Shown here piece after piece: positions 43,055-51,577 of a stretch of 64,000 bases of DNA. A program made the position numbers and the translations under genes. Source of the DNA: Chitinophagaceae bacterium (lineage in GTDB: Bacteria > Bacteroidota > Bacteroidia > Chitinophagales > Chitinophagaceae); assembly GCA_024103425.1 (NCBI GenBank), contig JAGFIS010000011.1:1-64000 (forward strand). Reading direction: 5' to 3'. Within the stretch, counting starts at the first letter, position 1. Every line of letters starts with the position of its first letter. The notes beneath the pieces are model-generated. The model made no database searches. It saw only the letters and a program-made list of their open reading frames with translations, and had not been told where the DNA came from.

Positions 43055-43365
43055 ATGTGAATCTAAGGCTAGGCAAGACTATTCTCTCCGGCTTCGACTC
43101 CGTGTTCTCTCTGACTTTAGGAAGAGGACGCTGCGTCTTACCCGATTATCGAGAACCATACCTGGCGCAGCGTCCTCGCCAAGGCGAGAGACACTGCTAG
43201 GAAAGAAACACGTAAACGCATAAACGCCTAAACAAATAAACAATTGAAGATTTAAGATTTAAAATTGAAAGTTCAGAGTAGCTCATCACTCATCACAAAG
43301 CACTCATCACTACGGACGCTCAAATCTTAAAATTCTTTAACACATTCCGATTTATATTTGCGTCC
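43055..43365. other. Gene-free region between tRNA-Leu and prfB
   Basis: It contains a 12-bp perfect inverted repeat (GAGGACGCTGCG at 43124-43135 and CGCAGCGTCCTC at 43166-43177), a CTCGCC-AA-GGCGAG hairpin (43174-43187), and a low-complexity run with three CTCATCA words (about 43280-43312). No gene was seen. The -7 element of prfB closes the region. Confidence 0.5.
43353..43360 (+). promoter_or_regulatory. -7 element of prfB, predicted leaderless
   Basis: TATATTTG fits TAnnTTTG and ends 5 bp before the prfB ATG, so transcription would start at or next to the ATG. No -33 TTG was seen at the right distance. Confidence 0.5.
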
Positions 43366-44455
43366 ATGACAAGCGAACAATTAAAGGATATGAGAGACCG
43401 TCTTCTGGTCTTGAGGAGGTTTCTTTGACGTGGAGAACCGCTCCCAAAAAATCGAAAACGACAAACAATTATCCATTTCTCCCGGATTCTGGGATAATAA
43501 CGAAAGAGCTACTGCTGTTCTCAAAGAGATTAAATCCAACGAACATTGGGTAGATCTTTATAATGATGTATCAGGCAAGGTAGATGACTTTGCCATACTC
43601 TTTGATTTCTGGAAGGAGGGTGAAGCCGAGGAGACAGAGGTGAAGGAAGCCTTCGATGCTGCTATAACAGCACTTGATGATGCTGAGTTCAAGAGTACGC
43701 TTAACGAACCCGAAGATGAGATGCCTGCCATCTTGCAAATCAACAGCGGGGCCGGGGGGACAGAGAGCCAGGATTGGGCGGAGATGCTGCTGCGCATGTA
43801 CCGCATGTACGGGGAGCGGCAGGGATGGACGATCACCGAACTTGACCATCAGGATGGAGACGGAGCCGGTATCAAGAGTGCAACGCTGCAATTCGACGGC
43901 CCCTTTGCCTATGGATTTCTGAAAGCTGAGAGTGGAGTTCATCGTTTAGTGCGCATCTCACCTTTCGATAGCAATGCCCGGCGCCATACCAGTTTTGCAA
44001 GTGTTTATGTGTATCCGTTGATTGACGATAGTATTGATATTCATGTGAGTCCGGCCGATGTGGAGTGGGCGTTCTTCAGAAGCGGCGGAGCCGGCGGGCA
44101 GAACGTCAACAAAGTAGAAACGGCCGTGAGGCTGACCCATAAGCCTTCGGGTATTATCGTAGAGTGTCAGCAGGCGAGAACACAGGGAGAGAACAGAGAG
44201 AAAGCAATGGCCATGCTGAAAAGTCGTTTATACGAAGAAGAGCTGAGAAAACGCAGAGAGAAAGCGGATGCCACTAAGGCCAATAAGAAAAAGATTGAAT
44301 GGGGCAGCCAGATCAGAAGCTATGTGTTCCATCCGTATAAAATGATCAAGGATCACAGGACAGAGTACGAAGTGGGAAATGTGGGTCCGGTGATGGATGG
44401 CGAAATAGATGATTTTATCAAGGCGTATCTGATGATGGAGAAGGAGACTGCCTGA
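43366..44455 (+). CDS. prfB: Peptide chain release factor 2, with programmed +1 frameshift
   Basis: The short first frame starts at ATG 43366, encodes [20 protein letters not shown] and reaches TGA at 43426-43428. Just before it lie AGGAGG and CTT-TGA-C, the known RF2 slip site; a +1 shift reads TTT GAC and enters the long frame ([12 protein letters not shown]...). The total product has about 362 residues. It carries the stop-reading SPF ([11 protein letters not shown]) and the catalytic GGQ ([11 protein letters not shown]). RF2 ends translation at TGA and TAA, and the frameshift is self-regulating. The -7 element lies immediately before the ATG. Confidence 0.95.
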
Positions 44456-44485
44456 TGATTAATAGATTAAAAAGAGATAACAACT

Positions 44486-45655
44486 ATGCCTACGGTTTTG
44501 ATAATTGATGATGAAGCAGCGATAAGGAAAACCCTTTCCGAGATTCTGGGGTATGAAGGTTATACCATTGAAGAGGCAAGCGACGGAGAAGAAGGCCTGC
44601 GGAAATTCTCGAAGAAGAAAGTGGATGTCGTGTTGTGCGATGTGAAGATGCCTAAAATGGATGGTATTGAGTTTCTCGAACGTGCTTCCAAGATCAACCC
44701 TGAAGTGCCTATCGTTGTTATCAGCGGTCATGGTAATATTGATACTGCTGTTGAAGCGGTAAAGAAAGGTGCGTTTGATTACATCAGCAAACCGCCTGAT
44801 TTGAACCGTCTGCTGATAACGCTGAGGAACGCGATGGATAAGACCACTCTCCAGGCAGAGACACGGGTATTGAAGCGTAAAGTATCCAAGGCGCAGGAGA
44901 TTATCGGGAACAGTCCCGAAATTATGAAGATCAAGGAAACCATCGAGAAGATAGCACCTACTGATGCAAGGATTCTTATCACCGGAGAAAATGGTGTGGG
45001 GAAAGAATTGGTAGCCAGATGGATTCATGAACGCAGCAACAGGGCATCGAGTCCGATGGTAGAAGTGAACTGTGCTGCCATCCCCGGAGAATTGATTGAG
45101 AGCGAACTTTTCGGGCATGAGAAGGGAAGTTTTACATCGGCAGTAAAACAAAGAATTGGAAAATTTGAACAGGCACACGGCGGCACGCTTTTTCTCGATG
45201 AGATTGGCGATATGAGTATGGAAGCACAGGCTAAAGTGTTGCGTGCATTGCAGGAAGGAAAGATTACAAGGGTAGGGGCCGATAAAGACATCTCTGTAGA
45301 TGTGCGTATCATTGCGGCAACCAATAAGAATCTGCTGGAGGAAGTGGAAAACAAAACCTTCCGTATCGACTTGTATCACCGTCTGAGTGTTATCATCCTG
45401 CATGTGCCTTCGCTGAATGAAAGGGTGTCTGATATTCCGTTGCTGATCGATAAGTTCCTGGATGATATCGCCCTCGATTACGGCCAGCCGAAAAAGACAA
45501 TCGACAAGAAAGCAGTAGAACTTTTACAACAATATAAATGGAGTGGTAATATCCGGGAGTTGCACAACGTGGTAGAGCGGTTGGTGATTCTTTCCGGAAA
45601 GACAATCGGTGTGGAAGACGTGGAGACTTACGTAATGCCCTCCGGTGGAAAATAA
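44486..45655 (+). CDS. NtrC-type sigma-54 activator without DNA-binding domain
   Basis: A 389-residue protein with a receiver (1-120; IIDDEAAIRK, phosphoacceptor in LCDVKMPKMDG) and an AAA+ domain (about 140-370) with Walker A GENGVGKE, Walker B GGTLFLDEIGD and the sensor loop. The sigma-54-contacting GAFTGA loop is replaced by GSFTSA (near 213-218). The protein stops soon after the AAA+ domain (YVMPSGGK); the C-terminal Fis-type helix-turn-helix is missing. It must act from solution, or bind DNA with a partner. It follows prfB by 30 bp, and the next gene begins 4 bp after its stop. Confidence 0.9.
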   Translation: MPTVLIIDDEAAIRKTLSEILGYEGYTIEEASDGEEGLRKFSKKKVDVVLCDVKMPKMDGIEFLERASKINPEVPIVVISGHGNIDTAVEAVKKGAFDYISKPPDLNRLLITLRNAMDKTTLQAETRVLKRKVSKAQEIIGNSPEIMKIKETIEKIAPTDARILITGENGVGKELVARWIHERSNRASSPMVEVNCAAIPGELIESELFGHEKGSFTSAVKQRIGKFEQAHGGTLFLDEIGDMSMEAQAKVLRALQEGKITRVGADKDISVDVRIIAATNKNLLEEVENKTFRIDLYHRLSVIILHVPSLNERVSDIPLLIDKFLDDIALDYGQPKKTIDKKAVELLQQYKWSGNIRELHNVVERLVILSGKTIGVEDVETYVMPSGGK

Positions 45656-45659
45656 AACA

Positions 45660-46301
45660 ATGCAATCGATATACTGTATCAGCGGTATGGGAGCCGACGA
45701 GCGGATTTTTGAGCATCTCAAATTCCCTTCCGGTTATTCCGTTCACTTTATTCCGTGGCTGACACCTGAGAAGGAAGAAACTATTCAGCGGTATGCGACG
45801 AGAATGGCTGAGAAGATTACTGATGACGATCCTGTTTTGATAGGTGTTTCTTTCGGTGGTATGATGTCGATTGAGATTTCAAAACTCAGAAAGGTCAAAA
45901 AGGTCGTCCTGCTGTCGAGTATCAAGAACAAATCAGAAAAGCCATTGTTCTATCGTGCTGCAGGGGCAATGAAGTTGAATAAGATTATCAAGATTAAGCC
46001 CTACAGATTTCTGGAACCGCTTGAAAATTACAATCTGGGCATCACCAACAAAGAGCAGCGCGACCTTGCGAACAGCTTCAGAAGAAACTGGAACAGGCAG
46101 TATATCGATTGGGCCATCGACAGAGTGGTCAACTGGCAGAATGAATTCACTCCTCCTGAATTAGTACATATCCATGGCACGAATGATCATATTTTCCCGC
46201 GGAGATATATTGGAGAGGCAAAGTGGATAGAAGGAGCAGGCCACATGATGGTGATGAGTCATGCAGCCGATGTAAGCCGGTTGTTGCAAGGTGCCTTATG
46301 A
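45660..46301 (+). CDS. Alpha/beta hydrolase
   Basis: A 213-residue small hydrolase with the nucleophile elbow GVSFGGMMS (Ser near residue 70) and a final His in AGHMMVMSHA. It resembles short Bacteroidota lipase/esterase-like hydrolases of unknown substrate. The ATG start lies 4 bp after the upstream stop; a GTG start would overlap the upstream gene. Expression with the activator gene is likely. Confidence 0.8.
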   Translation: MQSIYCISGMGADERIFEHLKFPSGYSVHFIPWLTPEKEETIQRYATRMAEKITDDDPVLIGVSFGGMMSIEISKLRKVKKVVLLSSIKNKSEKPLFYRAAGAMKLNKIIKIKPYRFLEPLENYNLGITNKEQRDLANSFRRNWNRQYIDWAIDRVVNWQNEFTPPELVHIHGTNDHIFPRRYIGEAKWIEGAGHMMVMSHAADVSRLLQGAL

Positions 46302-46410
46302 TTGCCGGTACAATAAAAAGACGTGTTAAACAATATATATATTTAAGTTTGAACACTACTCCATTTTTGAAAGAGTTAAATTTGTTACCACATTTCTTAA
46401 AAATTCTTAG

Positions 46411-47949
46411 ATGAGTATAGGATTAGTTCTGTTTATTCTCGCTGCAATCGGTGTGTTGATCGGGTTGTACGGAATGTTTCAGAAAGCAGGCATCGCACCC
46501 TGGAAAGCTTTGATACCGCTGTATAATACCTGGTGTATGGTGGATAAGATGAAGCTGAATAAGATTTGGTTCTTCCTTCAGCTGATTCCTATAGCAGGCC
46601 AGTTTGTTACGATCTGGATTAATATCAAGTTCGTTGAATACTTCGGGAGATTCGGACTCTGGCATCATTTCCTGACCGTTTTCTTTCCGTTTGTTTACTT
46701 CCCTTACCTCGGGTATAGTGATATGGAAAGATTTGCAGGTGAGATGGTGGTGAAGAATTATAAGAAAGGAGTTATCAGAGAATGGATTGACGCAGCTGTC
46801 TTTGCGATAGTAGCTGCTACCCTTATACGTACTTTTATTTTTGAGGCTTATGTGATTCCGACGCCTTCGATGGAGAAGACGTTATTGGTAAACGATTTTC
46901 TGTTCGTGAGTAAGTTCGCATACGGCCCGAGAGTACCCAATACACCGTTGGCAATGCCTTTCATGCACAATACAATGGTGGGTACAAATGCCAAGTCGTA
47001 TGTAGAGTGGATCAAACTGCCTTATAAGCGCTGGTTTCCAAGGCCGGTGAAGAGAAATGATGTTGTGGTATTCAATTTTCCGGTGAATGATACGCTGATT
47101 AATGATCCGAATTACGGTTCACAGACTACCTATTATCAGGTAATTCAGAATCAGATGTACCTGAATCATATCAGCGAGGAAGAAGCGAGAAAGAGAGTGC
47201 TACTTCAGTTTGGAGACAAGATTATCACCCGTCCGGTTGATAAGCGTGAGAACTTCATTAAGCGGTGTACAGGTATTGCAGGAGATACTCTGGAAATCAG
47301 AAACAGGGTGATTTATATCAACGGAGTTGCACAACCGCAGCCTCCGGAGCATGAGTTCAACTATGTAGTGAATACCACTTCTCCGCTGGATCCCGACAGG
47401 CTGAATTCTATTGGTATTCAGGATAATGTCGACGACAGAAACAGGAATCAGGTAAACCTGATTGGCAATAATTTGTACGTCATCAGTATGAGTCTGGCAG
47501 AAAAAGTAGAGTTACAGAGTTTCCCCAATATCAAGAATATCGAACACGCACCTCTCGGAGATTTGGATAGAGGTCCGGTATTGTTCCCCAACGATCCATC
47601 CAACACCTGGACTGTGGACGACTACGGACCGATCTGGATACCTGCAAAAGGTGCAACGATTACTTTGAATCCTGAAAATGTGCTGCGTTACAGGAGATGT
47701 ATCGAAACCTACGAAGGCAATACTTTTGACGAGAAGAACGGTCAGTACTTCATCAATGGCGAGCCTGCAATACAATACACCTTCAAGATGAACTATTACT
47801 GGATGATGGGAGATAACCGCCATAACTCTCTCGATAGCCGCTTCTGGGGATTCGTTCCCGAAGACCATATCGTAGGTAAGGCTTCTATCATCTGGTTCAG
47901 TGTCAATAACGGTATCCGCTGGAACAGGCTGTTCAAGAAAATCAAGTAG
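46411..47949 (+). CDS. lepB: Signal peptidase I, long Bacteroidota form
   Basis: A 512-residue enzyme, much longer than the common form. An N-terminal membrane module with several helices (1-110; the [17 protein letters not shown] and PLYNTWCMV segments) resembles DUF5684; a further helix (about 127-143) precedes the catalytic Ser in [10 protein letters not shown] (near 154). The catalytic Lys lies in [15 protein letters not shown] (near 285), and the C-terminal [15 protein letters not shown] is conserved. Large insertions (about 225-265 and 320-400) occur between the motifs. It removes signal peptides of exported proteins, of which this window encodes many. Confidence 0.93.
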   Translation: MSIGLVLFILAAIGVLIGLYGMFQKAGIAPWKALIPLYNTWCMVDKMKLNKIWFFLQLIPIAGQFVTIWINIKFVEYFGRFGLWHHFLTVFFPFVYFPYLGYSDMERFAGEMVVKNYKKGVIREWIDAAVFAIVAATLIRTFIFEAYVIPTPSMEKTLLVNDFLFVSKFAYGPRVPNTPLAMPFMHNTMVGTNAKSYVEWIKLPYKRWFPRPVKRNDVVVFNFPVNDTLINDPNYGSQTTYYQVIQNQMYLNHISEEEARKRVLLQFGDKIITRPVDKRENFIKRCTGIAGDTLEIRNRVIYINGVAQPQPPEHEFNYVVNTTSPLDPDRLNSIGIQDNVDDRNRNQVNLIGNNLYVISMSLAEKVELQSFPNIKNIEHAPLGDLDRGPVLFPNDPSNTWTVDDYGPIWIPAKGATITLNPENVLRYRRCIETYEGNTFDEKNGQYFINGEPAIQYTFKMNYYWMMGDNRHNSLDSRFWGFVPEDHIVGKASIIWFSVNNGIRWNRLFKKIK

Positions 47950-47990
47950 GAGTCAATAAATTCAAAGTGTTCTAAAACGGGGCAATCCTG

Positions 47991-48323
47991 TTATTTGCCG
48001 ATTTCTTCTGCTATCGTTTCCATCCGTACGGCTGAGTGGCTGGCATTGTAAACTTGCTTTCCTTCTTTAATGATAATTACCTGGGGAGATTCGTGGACGA
48101 CATGGAACTCGTCGGCTACAGCGTTGCTGATCGGCCGGTATTTTAATAAGTCGAGAAAATAAAAATCGGCAGTCTCGGGTTGGTCACTGCGTTCGAGCCT
48201 GCTGAGAACCATCCTGCTGATACCGCAGCGGGTGCTGTGCTTGAAAATAACCTGGGGTTTGTCGAACGACTTTTCCCGGATGTACTTCAGTTGCGAAATA
48301 TCATCCAGGGTTATCCAGTCCAT
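47991..48323 (-). CDS. ytxJ: Bacillithiol system redox-active protein YtxJ
   Basis: A 110-residue thioredoxin-like protein with a single active-site cysteine in the FKHSTRCGISRM segment (Cys33). YtxJ-type proteins act as monothiol bacilliredoxin-like proteins that remove bacillithiol from oxidised proteins. The preceding gene, a tiny lipoprotein, is 15 bp upstream on the same strand. Confidence 0.85.
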   Translation of the reverse strand: MDWITLDDISQLKYIREKSFDKPQVIFKHSTRCGISRMVLSRLERSDQPETADFYFLDLLKYRPISNAVADEFHVVHESPQVIIIKEGKQVYNASHSAVRMETIAEEIGK

Positions 48324-48338
48324 GATTTGAAGATTTAA

Positions 48339-48458
48339 TTATAAGACATATCCTTGCGTCATCGGGCAGCCGTTTCTGCCATTTCGGGTAGAAGTGCAGC
48401 TGCTGAAAATGAATCCGGCCATTATAGCCAAAAGGAGGAAAAGGAAAATGCGTTTCAT
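48339..48458 (-). CDS. Very small lipoprotein, 39 aa
   Basis: The frame starts at an ATG and encodes a hydrophobic signal segment ending in the lipobox FSSC (Cys21), then a short hydrophilic tail TSTRNGRNGCPMTQGYVL. Its total of 39 residues is below normal gene-finding limits. A -7 element TAAATTTG lies at 48483-48476, 17 bp before the ATG. The stop lies 15 bp before ytxJ, so the two form an operon. Small Cys-Pro-containing lipoproteins of this type occur in Bacteroidota, without known function. Confidence 0.72.
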   Translation of the reverse strand: MKRIFLFLLLAIMAGFIFSSCTSTRNGRNGCPMTQGYVL

Positions 48459-48475
48459 AGTTTGTCAGTTGGTTA

Positions 48476-48483
48476 CAAATTTA
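48476..48483 (-). promoter_or_regulatory. -7 element of the small lipoprotein-ytxJ operon
   Basis: The minus strand reads TAAATTTG, 17 bp before the small lipoprotein's ATG. Confidence 0.4.
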
Positions 48484-48558
48484 GTATAAACTTTATACTT
48501 TCCACTTAACGCACTTTTGTTCAAACTATTGTTAATTTGTCAAAATTTAGATACAAAT

Positions 48559-49914
48559 ATGAGGGTTCATTTTATTGCGATAGGGGGTAGTGTGATGCAC
48601 CAGTTGGCTATTGCGCTCAAGAAAAAGGGGTATGAGGTAACGGGCAGTGACGATGATATTTTTGAGCCGGCAGCCTCAAATCTGCGTAATGAGAGCCTGC
48701 TTCCTGAGGCAGTGGGGTGGTATCCGGATAAAATTACAGAAGGTACAGATGCAATTATTTTAGGGATGCATGCCCGAGGGGATAACCCCGAATTGCAGAA
48801 AGCCCTGGAGCTTAAAATTCCGGTTTATTCTTTTCCCGAATATATTTATAAGGAGAGTATATCTAAAAAAAGAATCGCTATCGGAGGCAGCCACGGCAAG
48901 ACGACAATTACGTCGATGGTAATGCACGTTTTGAAGGAATCAGGGCTGGATTTTGACTATCTGGTAGGTGCACGTTTGGCAGGTTTTGACAACAGTGTAA
49001 GAATTACGGATGCCCCTTTAATTGTTTGCGAGGCAGATGAATATCCGGCCAGTGCGATTGAGCGGGTGCCTAAATTCCATTTCCTGTATCCGCATATAGC
49101 TGTTATATCCGGTATTGCATGGGACCACATCAATGTGTTCCCGACATTCGAAAACTATTGTGAACAGTTCAAAATTTTCATAGACAAGATTGAACCCGGC
49201 GGTGTGTTAATTTACTATTCGGAAGACAAAGTATTACACGATCTTGTTGAGCAGAATAAAAGAGCGGATATACGCTACATTCCCTACAATGTTCCAGATC
49301 ACAGAAATGAAGGTGGAATTTCCGTGGTTACGTTGGATGGGAAAGATGTTCCGCTAAAGGTATTTGGTGATCATAACCTGCTGAATATTCAGGCGGCTGC
49401 TCATGTTTGCACAGAGGCAGGAGTTGCTATAGATGACTTCAGAAAAGCCATTGCCACTTTTAAAGGAGCAGCAAAACGATTAGAAAGTATTTATGAAAGT
49501 GATTCCACACGCGTGTATCGCGACTTTGCGCATGCACCGAGTAAGGTAAAGGCTACAGTGCATGCAGTGAAGGCACAGTTTACGAATAAGAAGCTGGCAG
49601 CCGTTTTGGAGTTGCATACGTATAGCAGCCTGAATGAGGCTTTTATGAAGGAGTATAAAGGAGCCTTAGATGAGGCCGATGTGGCCATTGTTTTTTACAG
49701 CAGGCATGCACTGGAGATTAAGAGAATGCCTTTTTTAGAACCTGCAAAAGTAAAATCGGGATTCAGTAAAGAAAATCTTATTATTGCAACAGCAAAGGGT
49801 GAGTTAGAGAGAGCACTAAAACAAATCCCCATTGAAAATACTTGCTTCCTTTTTATGAGCAGCGGAACCTATGAATCACTTGATATTTTGCAAACGTTGA
49901 ATCTGACTGAATAA
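48559..49914 (+). CDS. mpl: UDP-MurNAc:L-Ala-gamma-D-Glu-meso-DAP ligase
   Basis: A 451-residue Mur-ligase relative. The start VHFIAIGGSVMHQLAIALKK is characteristic of Mpl; the ATP-binding loop is GGSHGKTTITSM (near 115) and the VCEADEYPAS segment follows. Mpl ligates the murein tripeptide released in cell-wall turnover to UDP-MurNAc. The ATG was chosen over an upstream in-frame TTG, which would add 14 residues not found in the family. The following exonuclease gene starts 17 bp later. Confidence 0.93.
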   Translation: MRVHFIAIGGSVMHQLAIALKKKGYEVTGSDDDIFEPAASNLRNESLLPEAVGWYPDKITEGTDAIILGMHARGDNPELQKALELKIPVYSFPEYIYKESISKKRIAIGGSHGKTTITSMVMHVLKESGLDFDYLVGARLAGFDNSVRITDAPLIVCEADEYPASAIERVPKFHFLYPHIAVISGIAWDHINVFPTFENYCEQFKIFIDKIEPGGVLIYYSEDKVLHDLVEQNKRADIRYIPYNVPDHRNEGGISVVTLDGKDVPLKVFGDHNLLNIQAAAHVCTEAGVAIDDFRKAIATFKGAAKRLESIYESDSTRVYRDFAHAPSKVKATVHAVKAQFTNKKLAAVLELHTYSSLNEAFMKEYKGALDEADVAIVFYSRHALEIKRMPFLEPAKVKSGFSKENLIIATAKGELERALKQIPIENTCFLFMSSGTYESLDILQTLNLTE

Positions 49915-49931
49915 ATTTTTATTATATCGAG

Positions 49932-50705
49932 ATGTCTTTACAACTTACAAAGCCATTGGCTTTTATCGATCTTGAAACGACCGGCATAAACATTGCCAAT
50001 GATAGGATTGTTGAAATCTTTATTCTGAAAGTGTTGCCGGATGGTACCCAACAGAAAAAACATAAACTGCTGAATCCCGGAATGCCTATCCCGCCTGAGA
50101 GCAGTGCGATTCATGGAATTACCGATGACAAAGTGAAGGATGCACCTACCTTCAAAGAGGTAGCGAATGAGTTGAAACAATTTCTTGAAAACGCCGACCT
50201 GAGCGGTTTCAATTCAAACCGTTTTGATATCCCGCTATTGGTAGAGGAGTTTTTACGTGCAGGAATTACTTTCGATTTATCCAATGTGAGGATGATAGAT
50301 GTGCAGCATATCTTCCATACTATGGAGAAGAGAACCCTTTCTGCAGCCTATAAGTTTTACTGCGGTAAAGACTTGGAAGATGCACATAGTGCAGAGGCCG
50401 ATACCATGGCAACATTTGAAGTGCTGCAGGCACAGGTAGAACGCTACAAACAGTTAGGCAATAACGTAGATTCCATTCTTGATTTTATCGGTGAAGAAAA
50501 GATTGTTGATTTTGCCCGTCGTATTGTGTACGATGAGAAGGGAAATGAAGTATTCAACTTTGGTAAACATAAAGGAAGAAAGGTGAAGGATGTGTTGAAT
50601 ACCGAGCGACAATATTACGACTGGATGATGAAGGGCGAATTCCCTCTGCATACGAAACAGAAGATGACAGAAATCTTAAATCGCACCCTCTTAACAAAAA
50701 AATGA
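49932..50705 (+). CDS. DEDDh exonuclease, DnaQ-like
   Basis: A 257-residue protein with a 3'-5' exonuclease domain: Asp13 and Glu15 in FIDLETTG, the second Asp region near FNSNRFDIPLLV, and HSAEADTMA with the catalytic His and Asp near 155-160. A C-terminal extension includes the FNFGKHKGRKVKDV motif seen in many Bacteroidota DnaQ relatives. It may act in repair or RNA/DNA trimming; it is not the polymerase III subunit in the narrow sense. Confidence 0.88.
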   Translation: MSLQLTKPLAFIDLETTGINIANDRIVEIFILKVLPDGTQQKKHKLLNPGMPIPPESSAIHGITDDKVKDAPTFKEVANELKQFLENADLSGFNSNRFDIPLLVEEFLRAGITFDLSNVRMIDVQHIFHTMEKRTLSAAYKFYCGKDLEDAHSAEADTMATFEVLQAQVERYKQLGNNVDSILDFIGEEKIVDFARRIVYDEKGNEVFNFGKHKGRKVKDVLNTERQYYDWMMKGEFPLHTKQKMTEILNRTLLTKK

Positions 50706-50733
50706 CACTCAAAAAGGTATATAGAAAGTAAAT

Positions 50734-51552
50734 TTGAGAGTATTGGCTGATATCAACTATCTGGAAAAACTGGTAATCATCCCTACGTATAACGAAAAGG
50801 ACAACGTAGCGAAGATTCTCGAAGCCATTTTCGGCCTCGGACAGGATTACCATGTGGTGGTGATAGATGATAACTCCCCTGACGGTACGGCTGATATTGT
50901 AAAGTCTCTTTTCCCGAAATATCCGGGCCTGCTGTTTCTAGAAGAGCGTAAAAGCAAAGCCGGGCTGGGTACGGCGTATATCCACGGATTCAGGTGGGCG
51001 TTGGCTAAAGGCTACAGATTTATCTTCGAGATGGACAGTGACTTCTCTCACAACCCTAAAGACCTTGAACGGTTGTATGAAGCCTGTAAATTTGGTGGTG
51101 CGGATATGGCGGTCGGCAGCCGGTACATTCCCGGCGGAGAAATTGAAAACTGGCCGGCAGCGAGAGTCTGGCTTTCAAAAGGAGCTTCTCTATATACACG
51201 CATGATAACCTTCTTGCCTGTTAAAGATCCCACGGCGGGATTTGTTTGTTATAGAAGAGAGGTACTCACTTCTATTAATTTAGACAAGATCGCTTTCGTC
51301 GGATATGCGTTCCAGATTGAAATGAAATTTGCGGTCTGGAAAACCGGATTTACTATCAAGGAAATACCAATTACTTTTAAAGACCGTGTCAACGGTACCT
51401 CTAAGATGAACCGCGACATCGTAAAAGAAGGTATCCTCGGCGTAGTGAAACTCAAGTTCAACAGTATGTTCAAGAATTATCGGCGCAAGGTAAAAAAACA
51501 CGATCAGGTTTTTGTCGAGAATAGTTATATGGCTGCCGAGAAGAGAATCTGA
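50734..51552 (+). CDS. Polyprenol monophosphomannose synthase (GT2 family)
   Basis: A 272-residue GT-A glycosyltransferase with VIIPTYNEKDNVAKIL, the DDNSPDGTAD donor-binding segment, the metal-binding EMDSDFSHNP and RVNGTSKM near residue 228. It transfers mannose or another sugar from a nucleotide donor to a polyprenyl phosphate. No ATG is available before the catalytic fold; the start used is TTG at 50734, with an in-frame stop three codons upstream. The C-terminus has no membrane anchor. Confidence 0.85.
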   Translation: MRVLADINYLEKLVIIPTYNEKDNVAKILEAIFGLGQDYHVVVIDDNSPDGTADIVKSLFPKYPGLLFLEERKSKAGLGTAYIHGFRWALAKGYRFIFEMDSDFSHNPKDLERLYEACKFGGADMAVGSRYIPGGEIENWPAARVWLSKGASLYTRMITFLPVKDPTAGFVCYRREVLTSINLDKIAFVGYAFQIEMKFAVWKTGFTIKEIPITFKDRVNGTSKMNRDIVKEGILGVVKLKFNSMFKNYRRKVKKHDQVFVENSYMAAEKRI

Positions 51553-51577
51553 TACTTCTTTTTTTCTTTTGACTGTA

